Positions 11,640-22,215 of a stretch of DNA of 64,000 bases are shown here, one piece after another. The translations under genes and the position numbers were made by a program. The stretch covers positions 3,968,001 to 4,032,000 of the forward strand of contig NC_135776.1 of the NCBI RefSeq assembly GCF_028453695.1, written 5' to 3'. This stretch comes from Augochlora pura (taxonomy: Eukaryota > Arthropoda > Insecta > Hymenoptera > Halictidae). The notes beneath the pieces are model-generated. The model was given only the letters and a program-made list of their open reading frames with translations, had not been told where the DNA came from and did no database searches. Numbering within the stretch: position 1 is the first letter of the stretch; each line of letters opens with the position of its first letter.

Positions 11640-12300
11640 TCGGAGACGGAAATTCCCAGACCGCTGTGCGTCGGGGGAAATTATTGTTTCGGTTATTAAT
11701 AAACGTCCACGAGCGTGGGGGGCGCGGGATAATTCGAGTGGCCGTGTTCGGCTCATTGTTTTCGCGTTTTTCAACGAGCTTCGCCCCTAGTCTTCAACCC
11801 CTTCTTGAGGTCGAGGGTCACGGGAGAGCGCGACGTCGGGTTACGCGTAGGTATTAAGAGCGGATACAGTCGGAACTGTAAGTATTCGATCTCTCTGCTA
11901 CATCGAAAAATGATTGTTACACGGTGCTTATCTACTTTGGGACACCAACACAATTTCAAGAATATTTATACAATTTTAAATAATTTTTAACTTGTTAAAT
12001 TTGCTTTTATTGAAGAGAATTGATAGAATATTAAATGAGCAAGTGTTTTATACTATATATAGAAATTAATAGATATAGAGGAAAAATTTCTACTGTTTTG
12101 AGGTTAAAATTTTATAGCACGGTATTAAAGCCACGGAATCGTAATATTTCCAGAAATTAAATTATGCATAGCAAGTCAATATTTTACATTTTAATTATAA
12201 AATATTTCACCCCTTCTTCCAAATTTCTTTCGATTTCATTTTCGTGTAACAGAGTCACTCGAACATCATTTCGACAGAGACTGGATCGCACGAATCACTG
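11640..12300. other. Short GC-rich segment then AT-rich DNA
   Basis: CpG-rich over 11640-11890, AT-rich after. No gene, RNA or clear repeat was recognised. Confidence 0.4.
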
Positions 12301-12361
12301 TGAACCATAGCCAACCCCATTTTCAATGGGACTTGACAGTGCATGCAAATCTAAATCGATT

Positions 12362-12400
12362 CGTGGTATAAATAGATTTGCGAATCTATTATGTACCACG
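12362..12400. other. Compact inverted repeat (hairpin)
   Basis: CGTGGTATAAATAGATT and AATCTATTATGTACCACG are near-perfect reverse complements separated by the loop TGCG. The stem is about 17 bp. A smaller hairpin, CCCATT-TTC-AATGGG, lies upstream near 12316-12330, and ATGCAAAT (a POU-type octamer) near 12343. The arm is short for a miRNA precursor. It could equally be a structural or binding-site palindrome. Confidence 0.6.
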
Positions 12401-12980
12401 TGGAGTAAAATTATTATCTCTCTCTCTCTCCATTATTGTCGACTAAATTTAGCCAAAATTAGTTCCGTATTAGCGTTACACGCGCGCACATTAATACGCT
12501 GAGAGATTTAACAAGATATAAACGAGATGAAATAATATTTTACCTGGTACTAGACTGTCCTCTAGTGCAAAGAAAAAAAAAGCAATAATTAAAAAACTAA
12601 AACTTAGTAAAATAATCAAATATTTATGATAATTAATATCTTTAAAAAGAAAGCGCCAATTCGCGATTTTCGTGCTATATTCTCGTCTTCTCTTGGCTGC
12701 TAGATTAAGCTGTCGCATTTTGATAGAGAAATATCGGGACACTCGGTATACCCAAGAAAGACACACAAAGATCGAAGATACCAAGATCGGGAGCATTTAT
12801 GGCACCGACTGTACTCTTGAACCATACTCGAAGGATCGCATAGGGCACGCGTCCCGGCACGCGTAAAATTTCTGCACAGTTTCGCTCTCGAAAAATGAAG
12901 CAAAGTCCTCCACCCTCGAACCGCGCGCCACTCTGCCTGTCTCTCGTCTTTGTTGCGGAAGACCGTACAACTATGACTTT
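12401..12980. other. Mixed DNA, no gene recognised
   Basis: AT-rich with a short TCTCTCTCTCTC run near 12418-12431. Both strands are open at 12672-12903 and the products are unlike known families. Confidence 0.4.
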
Positions 12981-12983
12981 GAT

Positions 12984-13400
12984 TATGCTATGCTATGCTA
13001 TGCTAGACTGTACTATATTATATTATGCTATGCTATGCTAGGCTGTACGATATTATATTATGTTATGCTATGCTGTGCTAGCTATAATATGCTATGCTAT
13101 GGTAGGCTGTACGATATTATATTATGTTATGCTATGCTGTGCTAGCTATAATATGCTATGCTGCGCTATACTGTGTTATACTGTGCTATACTGTGCTATG
13201 CTATGCTATGCTATACTATGCTATGCTATGCTATGCTATCCTGTGCTGTGCCATGCTATACCATACCATGATATATTATATTATATTAAATTATACTATA
13301 CTATACTATACTGTACTATGCTAAGATATGCTGTGCTCTGTTATTGTACAGCATATTGTATTATATTATACTATAATATCGTATGATGTGCTATCCTATA
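12984..13400. repeat. TATGC pentamer array with 64-bp higher-order unit
   Basis: Array of CTATG, CTGTG and TATTA words. GGCTGTACGATATTATATTA recurs at 13041 and 13105, giving a 64-base higher-order period. The repetitive Cys-Tyr-Met frames here are artefacts of the array. Confidence 0.92.
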
Positions 13401-13610
13401 CTATATTACAATATTTCATATTACAATTATAATATTTGAACAATATAATAAAACAACAATGAATTATATTTTCACATAACTGTTCGTGCAGATACATAAC
13501 ATGTCCCTCGAAAAATCCAAAAACCTAAAGTTCCTCACTTAATGAATTAATAAATAATACACCCTGCACAACGAGCCAATCTCTACATATAAACAAATCA
13601 TTTAAATGTT
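13401..13610. other. AT-rich spacer
   Basis: A/T-rich, nothing recognised. Confidence 0.5.
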
Positions 13611-14490
13611 GGCCACGATTCGATCGGAACGCGCGTCGTCGCCGTAACATCGCCGATTCGTCCGGCCGCGCGTGTAAACCGGGGGCATTGAAATTCGCCG
13701 GTGATCGGGACGTGATTACACGGGCACCGCGGAGAATATTTGAAACTTCGGTCGCGGGGGTTTTCTTCGGCGGAAACCCGGCGAGTAACGCGGTCTAATT
13801 TAAAGTTTTCTCGTTCTTGTATTGATTTCCTGACGTTGCGTTTCCCCGACGGTTTTCCAACCCCCCTCTCCCCCGAACGAACGAACGACGCGGCGGTCGC
13901 CGAGTAATTTAGCTTCCGCGGGCTCTTTTATAAATTCCGCATTTCCGGAAACACCGAACGCGCGCCCGGAGCCGAGCCCCCCCGCCAATCCCAAAAGTAA
14001 ATCCGACGGTCCGCTCGTTTATTTGTTCGCCACACCTGCCGTCGTCGCCGTGTCGGTGCGCGCGCTCGCGCTCTGATCGTCATCCCCCTGTGCTCATCCG
14101 CGAATGAAAATTCATGCCTGCGGTCGCGCATCAAACTTTTAATTCACGGACAGATGGCTACACCCTATCGTCGCTGTTACGCGTACCCCGTCGCCGTTCC
14201 GTTTTCACGCGGCGACGCGTTTTCAGCTACCGTCGCTGCTACTGTTTCATTTCACCGTTACCGAGCGCCGTTTAACCCTTTGCGCTGCTGTCGGCTTCCA
14301 ACGATCCGTGGTTCTCTGATTGTCGTTTGCAATTATTATTTGCGATTCAAAATGTCGACTGTAATTTTGTTGTTTTATAGATAATTGAAGATGAGGCGAT
14401 CTCGAATTTATTCGTAGAAATGTGTCGACAATTGTTTATATTATTATTATTATTCTTTGCGGTTTCTGTTCGAGCGGAGAATTGTGCGAG
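13611..14490. other. CpG-rich island
   Basis: GC-rich, with GGGGGCATTGAAATTCG and GGACGTGATTACACGG motifs. TTAACCCTTTGCG near 14274 resembles the end of the local TTAA elements, but similarity stops after about 14 bases. No gene was recognised. Confidence 0.4.
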
Positions 14491-14580
14491 TAATTTATTC
14501 GAAATTAAAGTAATTTATTCGAAATTATAGTAATCTATTCCAGTAAATAACTAGGATAATTTATTCGAACAAATAGAATA
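14491..14580. repeat. 20-bp tandem repeat TAATTTATTCGAAATTAAAG
   Basis: Starts at 14491, 14511 and 14531, with a fourth diverged unit. Confidence 0.85.
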
Positions 14581-14640
14581 ATTTACAACTAAACCACGCA
14601 TTTTTATACAAAATAAAAGTATCGAAATAAAACGAAACTA

Positions 14641-15360
14641 ATCTGGCATTAGGGTCACCGATGACCCGTGTAAACAGGTGAAAATATCGCATCGATATCC
14701 AGGAAGTAGAATCGTGTCTCGGCGGTGCTCCTTCTAAAAGCCTCTGGATGAAATAACAATCGCCGGGATTCCCGGGAATTCTTTCGGGCCGGGTCTCCGC
14801 GGGCTGCCACGGGCTTTCGCGATGTGAGCGACGTCGGAAAAGACGCCGGCACGGAACGGTCTAGGTACGTACGGGAAGCGAAGTTATTCGAACTCCCTTC
14901 GGGACGCGGCTCACGGATGAAATATCAAATTTACAGAAGTCTGCGGCGCTCGGCCGCGCGCCGCTGCGAAACGCTACGAGCAATATCGAGGGAAGTTGGT
15001 GTCTGCGAGAGCGATACGAGCCGCGAAACGGATCAAAAGTTTACGGCCGGCTAAATAATTTATATTAAATGCTGCACGGGCGGCTGCGGCCTCTCCGCCA
15101 GCGGAAACGTTTATACGTCCACGGTGATGGCCGGTACGGTTTTTCTTCCGTACGTTTGCTACCGTCGGCTCTGATTCCCAATTTATTAGTTGCTTTCCTG
15201 TCGCGGTGATCTAGCAGCTGTCGCGTTAACGGCGGATCCGCGGCGGGTATAGTTTTAGCCGGGTGTCGCCTTCGATCAAAGTGTTCCGCGGGACGGCGGA
15301 ATTGTTTCAACGTTTAGAGAGCCTCGAGGAATCGGAACGAGTTGGCTGCGGGGGCTTGGG
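14641..15360. other. CpG-rich island
   Basis: GC-rich, with chance open frames on both strands. No domain was recognised. A regulatory role is possible only by analogy of composition. Confidence 0.4.
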
Positions 15361-15882
15361 TCAACTAAGGAGTGGGTATTTTTATTGCTAGAAATTTAGC
15401 TTAAGGTTCTTTTATAATAGGTTTAATGGTTTTTATAATTTTCTTTTTAATGATTTCAGTGGGTGATGAATTTAAATGTAGTGAGCATTGGATGTAAGTG
15501 CGATGAATTTTAGATATTAATGTGGCAAGGGTTAAATTTAAATGTAGCGAGTATAAAATTTAAATATAGTGGGTAATAAATATAAATATATCTGTAAAGT
15601 ATACACTGATATACTCGTAATTAATCTGATGAATACTGAATATAAATGTCGCTATAAAATATGCCTATATAATTACATATAATATTACTTATATAATTAT
15701 ATCAATATCCTCGCACACTGATAATTAATACAATAACAACTAAACATAAAAATAACAACTATTAACTATAAATAAAAAATATGCAAGCTCTCCACTCCGT
15801 CATCCACAATTTTCTTCTAGTCACAAGTATCTCTACGACTCTTATTTAATCGTCTAATATAGAACCATGTAATAGAACCTAA
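15361..15882. other. AT-rich DNA with loose AAATTTAAATGTAGTGAG repetition
   Basis: Diverged copies of TTTAAATGTAGYGAG appear at about 15469, 15536 and 15557. The rest is featureless AT-rich DNA. Confidence 0.5.
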
Positions 15883-15927
15883 TAACAGAATCTACTAACA
15901 GAATCTACTAACAGAATCCAGTAACAA
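15883..15927. repeat. 13-bp tandem repeat TAACAGAATCTAC
   Basis: Three consecutive copies, the last changed to TAACAGAATCCAG. Confidence 0.85.
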
Positions 15928-16239
15928 CAATCAATTTTCAAGTCCGCCAAAACTATTTATCAAGAGTGCGTGTGCGACTGGCGTAGCAACTCGATGCGTT
16001 AATTTACAAGCTTCCTTATCGCGCGGCTCAGCCGTAGCTGTCACGGCCGACTCTAAGGTGTGAAATGGGGTCACGTGCGGGACGACGACTGGATACGGGA
16101 CGATAACCATGGCACTGATCCTCTAAGCTGTTTAACGCGACTGATTTCGCAAAACTGTGACATTTAATATCGTATTAAATGTTCAAAAAATGTGACGAAT
16201 GTTTTTAATTACAACTAAATTAATTCTTTATACAGTGCA
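15928..16239. other. Short mixed segment
   Basis: Moderately GC-rich at 15960-16140, AT-rich after. Nothing recognised. Confidence 0.4.
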
Positions 16240-16440
16240 GCTATTTAAAATTCATTCGATTATGCTGCTAAATTTGACAAAATATCTAGTGTACATCAGC
16301 ATATAATATACTATTTAGATTCTAAATAGATTTCTGGCTCTTTAGATTCGATAGCTCCGCAGCGAAGTCCATTCAAAATTCTTCTCATTACGTTGCCAAA
16401 TTTGACAAAATATCTATTAAATAATTAACATATAATACAC
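16240..16440. repeat. Duplicated block, 128-bp period
   Basis: AAAATTC, then AAATTTGACAAAATATCTA and CATATAATAYACTA occur at 16247-16312 and again at 16375-16441, exactly 128 bases apart. Confidence 0.8.
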
Positions 16441-17023
16441 TATAATTCTCTGTGATACTCGTAGAACCATTAACGAAATAAAAAATTAAACAAGCGAACG
16501 AATGCAATTAAAAGTCAACCCTATCGTCTCAATTCTTCAACATCAAAGTAGACGCAACCTAACCCCCACCCCTTCGGTTCTCGTTACAGCGTTAATGGCA
16601 TAAAATTCGACGGCCAGTAATTAGTTGCAACTTTCGCCGTGCGCGCAACGTTCAAAGGTACATTCGGCAAAACGGAATCGTCTTTGCCGTATCGGCCGGT
16701 TGTTTGACGCCGGTTGCGCGTAGTCGCCGGAAACGGCGGTCGTTTCGCGCTGGATAATTACGTTGGTCATTAAGGCGGCATTACGCCTGGAACGAAAAAG
16801 GGGGAGGGGGGGGGGGGGAGGAAACGGGTGCGGGGGTTAGGTGGACGGGGGAGAGCGTCGACGCGTAAATGTATGTCCCGCGGTGTGTCCTTTCCCGTCG
16901 GTTACTCCCCGGAGCCCGCGGTCCGAATTTTCGGCTAACTCGCGGAATTTCAAGTACTCGGCAGCGCGGCGACGACGGCGGCGCGCGAACCTAATTTACG
17001 CGGCTGTCCCTCCTCCCCCTCCC
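16441..17023. other. AT-rich then CpG-rich island with G-rich tract
   Basis: CpG-rich from about 16560. A G-rich run (GGGGGGGGGGGG with one A) sits at 16800-16820. No gene was recognised. Confidence 0.4.
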
Positions 17024-17045
17024 ATCTCTCTCTCTCTCTCTCCCC
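17024..17045. repeat. (TC)n microsatellite
   Basis: Uninterrupted TC run inside GC-rich DNA. Confidence 0.93.
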
Positions 17046-17172
17046 CGCGCGATCCTGTAGTTAAAAAGCAATTCCGGCGTCACACCGCCGGCAATCTGGC
17101 AAACAGTGGGAACTTCCGCGAAAACGGATCGCTGCAAATTGTTCGGGACACGGTCGACCCGATTCGGGGCCG

Positions 17173-17198
17173 GCTCTCTCTCTCTCTCTCTCTCTCTC
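17173..17198. repeat. (CT)n microsatellite
   Basis: Uninterrupted CT run. Overlapping chance frames on both strands translate it as Ser-Leu or Arg-Glu. Confidence 0.95.
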
Positions 17199-17385
17199 AC
17201 CTCTCTGCGAGGCGAGGCGAGCGGAGATACCGCGGGAGGAAAAAGGGGGTGGACCGCGTGCCACTGGACTCTCTCTCTCCGCTTTGACTGCCTAATAGGG
17301 AGAGCCAGTTACGAAACTACTTTGCAATTGTGATTCTTCACCGGTGAAATTCTTAGCCCGTGTTTCAACGGGCCGCGCCACCCCC

Positions 17386-17416
17386 ATCTCTCTCTCTCTC
17401 TGTCTCTCGCTCTGTC
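17386..17416. repeat. (TC)n microsatellite
   Basis: TC run with TGTCTCTCGCTCTG interruptions. Confidence 0.9.
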
Positions 17417-17862
17417 CTTGTTGCCGTCGCTTGCTCTCGCTATCTTTCTCGTTTATTTCGCACCCTGTCTTCGCCGGACAGTGACTATGACACTGGAGGA
17501 AGTCGGTCGACTGCTTTGAACAAGCAGCGCTGGGTGATTCGAATAGCGGAGGGGAATTAAAGGATCAATATAAAGGAGTAATATTTGTTTATATGGAAAT
17601 AATTTAAGGATGACTTAGATAACATAGATAGCCCTTAACGCCATGGAAATATGGTAGTATGGACTACGATGCTCTTTGACGTGTTTTAACATTGATGTAT
17701 TCAAGGTTCATGGCAATAATTATAAATACTAAATGGATTATTTAGTTAAAAATATATACGTATCGGTGCACCTTTGCGTTCTCTTTGAAAATTTATTAAC
17801 GCGACGAACGTGTTAAACAAAAATCACCAATAATATACGTACCGCAATTATCCAAAAAAAGT
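17417..17862. other. GC-rich then AT-rich DNA, nothing recognised
   Basis: CpG-rich to about 17560, then AT-rich. No repeat or gene was seen. Confidence 0.4.
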
Positions 17863-17945
17863 TAATATAATTCTCCATCTAATATACTAATATAATTCTC
17901 CATCTAATATACTAATATAATTCTATTACGCTAATATAATTCTCC
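17863..17945. repeat. 25-bp tandem repeat TAATATAATTCTCCATCT
   Basis: Copies start at 17863, 17888 and 17913, with a partial fourth. Confidence 0.9.
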
Positions 17946-18277
17946 AGTCGAATTCACTTCCCAATCAGAGAAACTACAACCTCCGCCAACCTACTACCCA
18001 ACAATAATTACGTCCGCATAAAAACCAATAAAAATACTGTAACAAGCAACAGTACAAAATCATCACCGATATCCCGAGAACGTTATCAGCCGTGTCAAGC
18101 GACTCGGTAGCGATAAAGCACTGTATTCCGAAGTATAGCCGGGTAACAGCCAGTTCCAAGGATCCGCAAGACCATCGAAAATTTCACGCTCGACGCTCCC
18201 GCGCTCTTGTGACAGCGGCGATGTTTCTTCCCGGCAGCGAGAGCGCGGCGCCGAACTTTGAATTACACGGAGACACC
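17946..18277. other. Mixed DNA, becoming CpG-rich
   Basis: No gene recognised. It leads into a GA-rich zone. Confidence 0.4.
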
Positions 18278-18324
18278 GAGAGAAAGAGAGATAGAGAGGG
18301 AGAGAGAGAGAGAGAGAGAGAGGG
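18278..18324. repeat. (GA)n microsatellite
   Basis: Imperfect GAGAAAGAGAGATAGAGAGG followed by a perfect GA run. Confidence 0.93.
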
Positions 18325-18534
18325 AAGCCTGGTTGGAAAGTCGAACACAGCGGTGGCCGAGAAGAAGACGGTTCTCTCTCCGAGCAGTAAACTAGAGAGA
18401 GCCCAGATTTCGCCGTCGGTAGTTCTCGGATTTCGAGGGCGGCGCGGTACTTGTTGAATTTAAATCCGTATTTTCGTTTGGCCAAGTTCGCGGGGCCGCG
18501 CTTTGACGGAACTTTCGAAGAGCGTGGGAGATAA

Positions 18535-19062
18535 AGCGACGGAGATAGAGAGAAGGAAATAGAGAGAGAAAGAGAGAGGGAGGGAGGGAGATAGAAAAAG
18601 CGAGAAAGGGGAAAAGAGGGAGCGAAAGAGATAGACAGAGGAAAGGTGACAGAGGAAGGGTAGCAGAGGTAGAGTGGCGGAGGAAGAGACGCAGGAAAAA
18701 AGAGACAGAAAAAGACAAAGATAGAGAGTGAAAAGCTAAAGACAGACAGAGAAAGCAAGCCAATAGAACAGAGAGGGAGGAAGCGAAAAAAAGACAAAGA
18801 AGGAAAGGCAGAGTAAGAGGGGCAGAGAAAGACAGAAGGGAAGAGCGAAAGAGAAAAGGAGACAGAGAAAAAAACACAGAGAAAGAAAGACCGAGAAAGA
18901 CAAAGAAAGAGAGCGATAGATAAAGACAAAGAAAGAGAGTAAAAAGCTAAAGCAAAGAAAGAGAGTCAAAAGCTAAAATCAGACAGAGAAAGTAAGCCAA
19001 AGAAACAAAGAGAGATGTCAATAGAAAAATAGCATAGAAAGAGAGAAAGAGAAGGACTTGCG
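18535..19062. repeat. Long polypurine (GA/GAAA/GACA) tract
   Basis: About 530 bases that are almost all purine on the plus strand, built of GAGA, GAAA, GACAGA and GGGA words. AAAAGCTAAA recurs at 18731, 18942 and 18968 within longer similar blocks. The 288-codon minus-strand frame, the longest in the window, is this tract read as Ser/Leu/Phe and is not a gene. Confidence 0.92.
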
Positions 19063-19254
19063 GCTCACTCAGAGGAATGCCAGGATCGCGTAGCCGTAGG
19101 ATCGCGTTATTAATTACTTTGTGTAACAAAGAACCGGGTCTCTGGTGCGGTGTTCTTGGGAACGCGGCGCAAATTAGACTAGCTGATGGATCCATCAAAC
19201 GTGGCCGCCGTAGCCGGCGTATCAACGTTGCTTTCCATTCGCGTTTCCACGTCC
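19063..19254. other. Mid-GC spacer
   Basis: Single-copy sequence between two simple-repeat zones. Nothing recognised. Confidence 0.4.
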
Positions 19255-19315
19255 TCCCTCTCTCTCTCTCTCTCTCTCTCCCTCGCTCGCGCTCGCTCGC
19301 TCTCTATTTTATCCG
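19255..19315. repeat. (CT)n then (CGCT)n microsatellite
   Basis: A CT run passes into CCTCGCTCGCGCTCGCTCGC. Confidence 0.92.
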
Positions 19316-19690
19316 TGGTTAACATATCGTGACGGAGGCAGTTCAAAGGAGCCGGCACGGTCGGACCACGGTAGGAGAGGCTGGGTTCCGAAGCTGTTTT
19401 GATAAGCCAGGATATATCGAGCGGCGGGGGTGGGTTCACCCTGTGCCGCAAGCCCCGCGTCGTTTTCGTCGTTGTTGTCGAGAGCCCCAACAGAGAGAGA
19501 GAGAGAGGGAGAGAGAGAGAGCGACGGCCCCCCGTCGAAGAATCGATCGACGCCTGTAGCTCCTTTAACGGAAAAATTTCAAAGACTCGAGAACCTCTGA
19601 ATGGTTCTTTGAAGTTGCCATCCAGTTCTCTCCGCCTTCCGCCGCGTCCACCCTCCGGTTTCTGGGACGATGCCTTCGCTACCTCCACCT
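19316..19690. other. CpG-rich DNA with GA array at 19491-19521
   Basis: GC-rich single-copy sequence holding a GA array with a GGGA interruption. Frames are open in three registers at once. No gene was recognised. Confidence 0.45.
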
Positions 19691-19890
19691 CCCCCCACCC
19701 TTTCTCTTCGGTTTACCCTCTTCCGCCTCTTTCCTTCCGAGCTTTGACCATCTGTGCCCACCTCCACCTTCTCCACCTCCATCTCCTTCTCTTCCACCTT
19801 CTTCCCTACCTCCATCTCCTTCTCTTCCACCTTCTTCTCTACCTCCATCACCTTCTCCACCTCCTCCTTCTTCCTCCTCAACCCCGTCGC
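19691..19890. repeat. Pyrimidine-rich minisatellite, 33-bp period
   Basis: CCTCCATCTCCTTCTCTTCC and variants start at 19776, 19809 and 19842, spaced exactly 33 bases. On the minus strand this reads as an 11-residue Lys/Glu/Val repeat (KKVEEKEMEVG), and the plus strand is open too. Open in several frames at once, so most likely not coding. Confidence 0.88.
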
Positions 19891-19935
19891 CGTACCTGTC
19901 TGTACGTGTGGACGCTCGGCTGTGTGCACCGCCCC

Positions 19936-20000
19936 GTCTCTCTCTCTCTCTGTCTCTCTCTCTCTTTCTCTCTGTCTCTCTCTCTCTCGCTCTGTCTACG
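19936..20000. repeat. (CT)n microsatellite
   Basis: CT run with regular TGTCTC and TTTCTC interruptions. Confidence 0.93.
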
Positions 20001-20394
20001 TGCACACGGCAAAAGTTCCGAAGCTACGAGGCTTTTATTCCGGGACTCCTCGGACCATTGGGAAGTTGCCGGATAAAGCTCGCTAATAAACCCGCCGGAG
20101 TCAAAGCGACGGACCTACTCCTTGCCGATGAAAAGGAGAGCGGATGAAACGGCCGCCGCGGCGGATAGGGAAACAGAAACGGAGGAGCCGGTGGGGGGAG
20201 GGAATAACGAACGAGAAATAATAAACGGAACGGGATCTCTGCGGAGGAGGATACCGGCGCCGGCTGCCACGCGGAATTTCGGCTGTTTGAGGCGGATCGT
20301 TCCGCGGGGATCTTAATGCGGATGAAAGGAGGGTCGCGATGATACTTGTTGTTTAATGCGTGTTTGTGTGTAGGCATTTAATTGGACGAGAATA
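20001..20394. other. CpG-rich island
   Basis: GC-rich with AATAATAAACGG and TTTAATGCG motifs. No gene was recognised. Confidence 0.4.
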
Positions 20395-20677
20395 TTTCGG
20401 CTTTAAATTTAATTTATTATTATTATTAATATTAATATTATTAGTATTATTATATTATATATAATCTTATACATATATATTATATATATATATTTATTAT
20501 TATTACTATTATTATTGCTATTATTATTATTATACTATATTATATATATTTTTGCTATGCAAGGTCTACCAAACTCCTCGCGTAACTTATTTGTCTGCAA
20601 ACGCTGGATTCAACGCTAAATAAAAAGACACAGCTCACTTTTCACCTAAATACATACCCTATTACGCTAAAGAGCTC
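20395..20677. repeat. (ATT)n/(TA)n-rich block and AT spacer
   Basis: TTATTATTATTA, ATTAATATTAATATT and TATATATATA words over 20410-20545, then a plain AT-rich spacer. Confidence 0.8.
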
Positions 20678-21068
20678 TTAACCCTTTGTACTCGAAGACA
20701 TTTAAATCCTAAACCTAATACAGTTTACACAGTATCTATATTCAATGCAAGTGCATCTAATGCCTACAAACTTAAACCTTGTCACTACCACAATAATTAC
20801 AATTTTAATTCCTCTTTATCTACAAACACTTCTAACAATATAAACATTATTTCAACAGATATAATCTTGCTAGACATATAGATGTCTAAAAAATTACAGA
20901 ATTTTTAAAATGTAAAATGTAAATTTTAAAATGTAAAATGTAGATTTTAAAATGTAAAATGTAGATTTTAAAACGTAAAATGTAGATTTTAAAATGTAAA
21001 TTTTGTATGTAAAAATTATAGAATTTTTCCTAGTGTCTCGGAGACATGACACGAGCGCAAAGGGTTAA
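20678..21068 (+). mobile_element. TTAA-type MITE copy with internal minisatellite
   Basis: TTAA sits at both 20678-20681 and 21065-21068. The ends are CCCTTTGTACTCGAAGACAT and, on the other strand, CCCTTTGCGCTCGTGTCATG, followed by TCTCCGAGACAC. Inside, a 21-base unit ATTTTAAAATGTAAAATGTAG repeats about five times at 20901-21005, making this copy about 383 bp against 157 to 232 for most others. No coding capacity. Confidence 0.78.
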
Positions 21069-21432
21069 TCCAAACAAGAAAGATCGCGGCGGCGTCGATG
21101 TCGTTAACGCGATCCCGGCGGCGGGAAAACAGATACGTTATTGATTAAAAAGGCGAGAGACGGCTTGGGTAGGAAATGGCGGATGCAAAAGCGAGGAAGA
21201 CCTCGAGAGGAGTGGGACGGGCTGCCGGATTGTCGAATGTCGGTCGAAGATGAAAGTAGGGAGAGGAACACGGAGAGGGATGGCGGGCAGGTGGCGGTAA
21301 GACGAAGGAACCGGGGAAAGGCGACGCGCGGATCTGTGCTGAGAGCGGCGCAAAGCGTGCCAGCCAACAGCTGAGAATAAATTGGAATGTCGTCGAAGAC
21401 GCGAGCGGTGTTGCAGGAATGGTGGCTGGTGG
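21069..21432. other. CpG-rich island, no gene recognised
   Basis: GC-rich. Overlapping frames are open on both strands, with GA-derived or Arg-rich products. Confidence 0.4.
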
Positions 21433-21490
21433 ATGAGAGAGAATGAGAGAGAGAGAGAAAGAGAATAAGAGAGAGGGAGAGAGAGAGAGC
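21433..21490. repeat. (GA)n microsatellite
   Basis: Imperfect GA run interrupted by AAT and AAA. Confidence 0.92.
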
Positions 21491-21918
21491 CATCGGGGAT
21501 GATGCCGCGGGGAATTGGAACGAAACGGAACGCGGCTCGTTGGCTTTGTCCGTGTTCCGCGCGTTGCTTCCCGCCACGCCTCGCCACTGTATTTTCGCCA
21601 GCCGACTGATTTTTCTTTTTTTTTTTTCCCCCCCAGTCGCGGCAAAGCCGGGGAAGAGAGATGTCTCCCCGGGAGTCCGCGACCCTTCGGGGGACGTTTA
21701 ATCGCGAGGAAAAAACAGGCTCGCGAGAATCGCCGAGTAAGCGTCGGCGGGCCAACGGTTGAATCGCGCTCGCGCGAGCGGGTAGCTCGTTAATTCCCGA
21801 TTGCTTTTGCTTAGCCGCGGCGTTAACGAGATTTAGTAGCCCACGGAGATATCGGCCCGGCGACTCGATTGTTAACCCCTTCCCTTTGACGGCTACGAAT
21901 CTCCTAATATCCTGTTTG
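21491..21918. other. CpG-rich island
   Basis: Contains a T-run/C-run (TTTTTTTTTTCCCCCC, 21619-21635). The GC-rich sequence ends near 21870 with TTAACCCCTTCCC. No gene was recognised. Confidence 0.4.
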
Positions 21919-21919
21919 G

Positions 21920-22215
21920 TACTGAACGCTACTCTAGCATTTTTGATATGAATAAAATTCAGATTTCTTGGTACCAGTCTTCAAAAAATTAAATATAGAT
22001 AGAAGAATACAAATATGTTTATTTTATTATTTTTATCGACGGCTCTTTATTTTTGATTACTTTAAATCGTGAGTCAGGCTTCTGGTAACATCTTGTTAAC
22101 TACTCTATTATTTTTAGTATGAATAAAATTCTGATTTCTTAGTACCAATCTTTAAACAATATTTAAATACATATAAAAATATGTCTGTGCGTCTATTTTA
22201 TAATTTTTGTCGTTT
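21920..22215. repeat. Imperfect tandem duplication, about 178-bp period
   Basis: ACTCTAGCATTTTTGATATG, then AATAAAATTCAGATTTCTT and GTACCAGTCTT near 21932-21990 recur near 22110-22155 as CTCTATTATTTTTAGTATG, AATAAAATTCTGATTTCTT and GTACCAATCTT. AATATGT and a TTTTATTATTTTT-like tract follow in both. Confidence 0.82.

Noticed and set aside
14271..14300. Another MITE end (TTAACCCTTTGCG)
   Set aside because: Similarity stops after about 14 bases and no partner end was found.
18063..18929. 288-codon minus-strand open frame
   Set aside because: It mainly translates a polypurine tract (Ser/Leu/Phe repeats). Another register of the same strand is also open.
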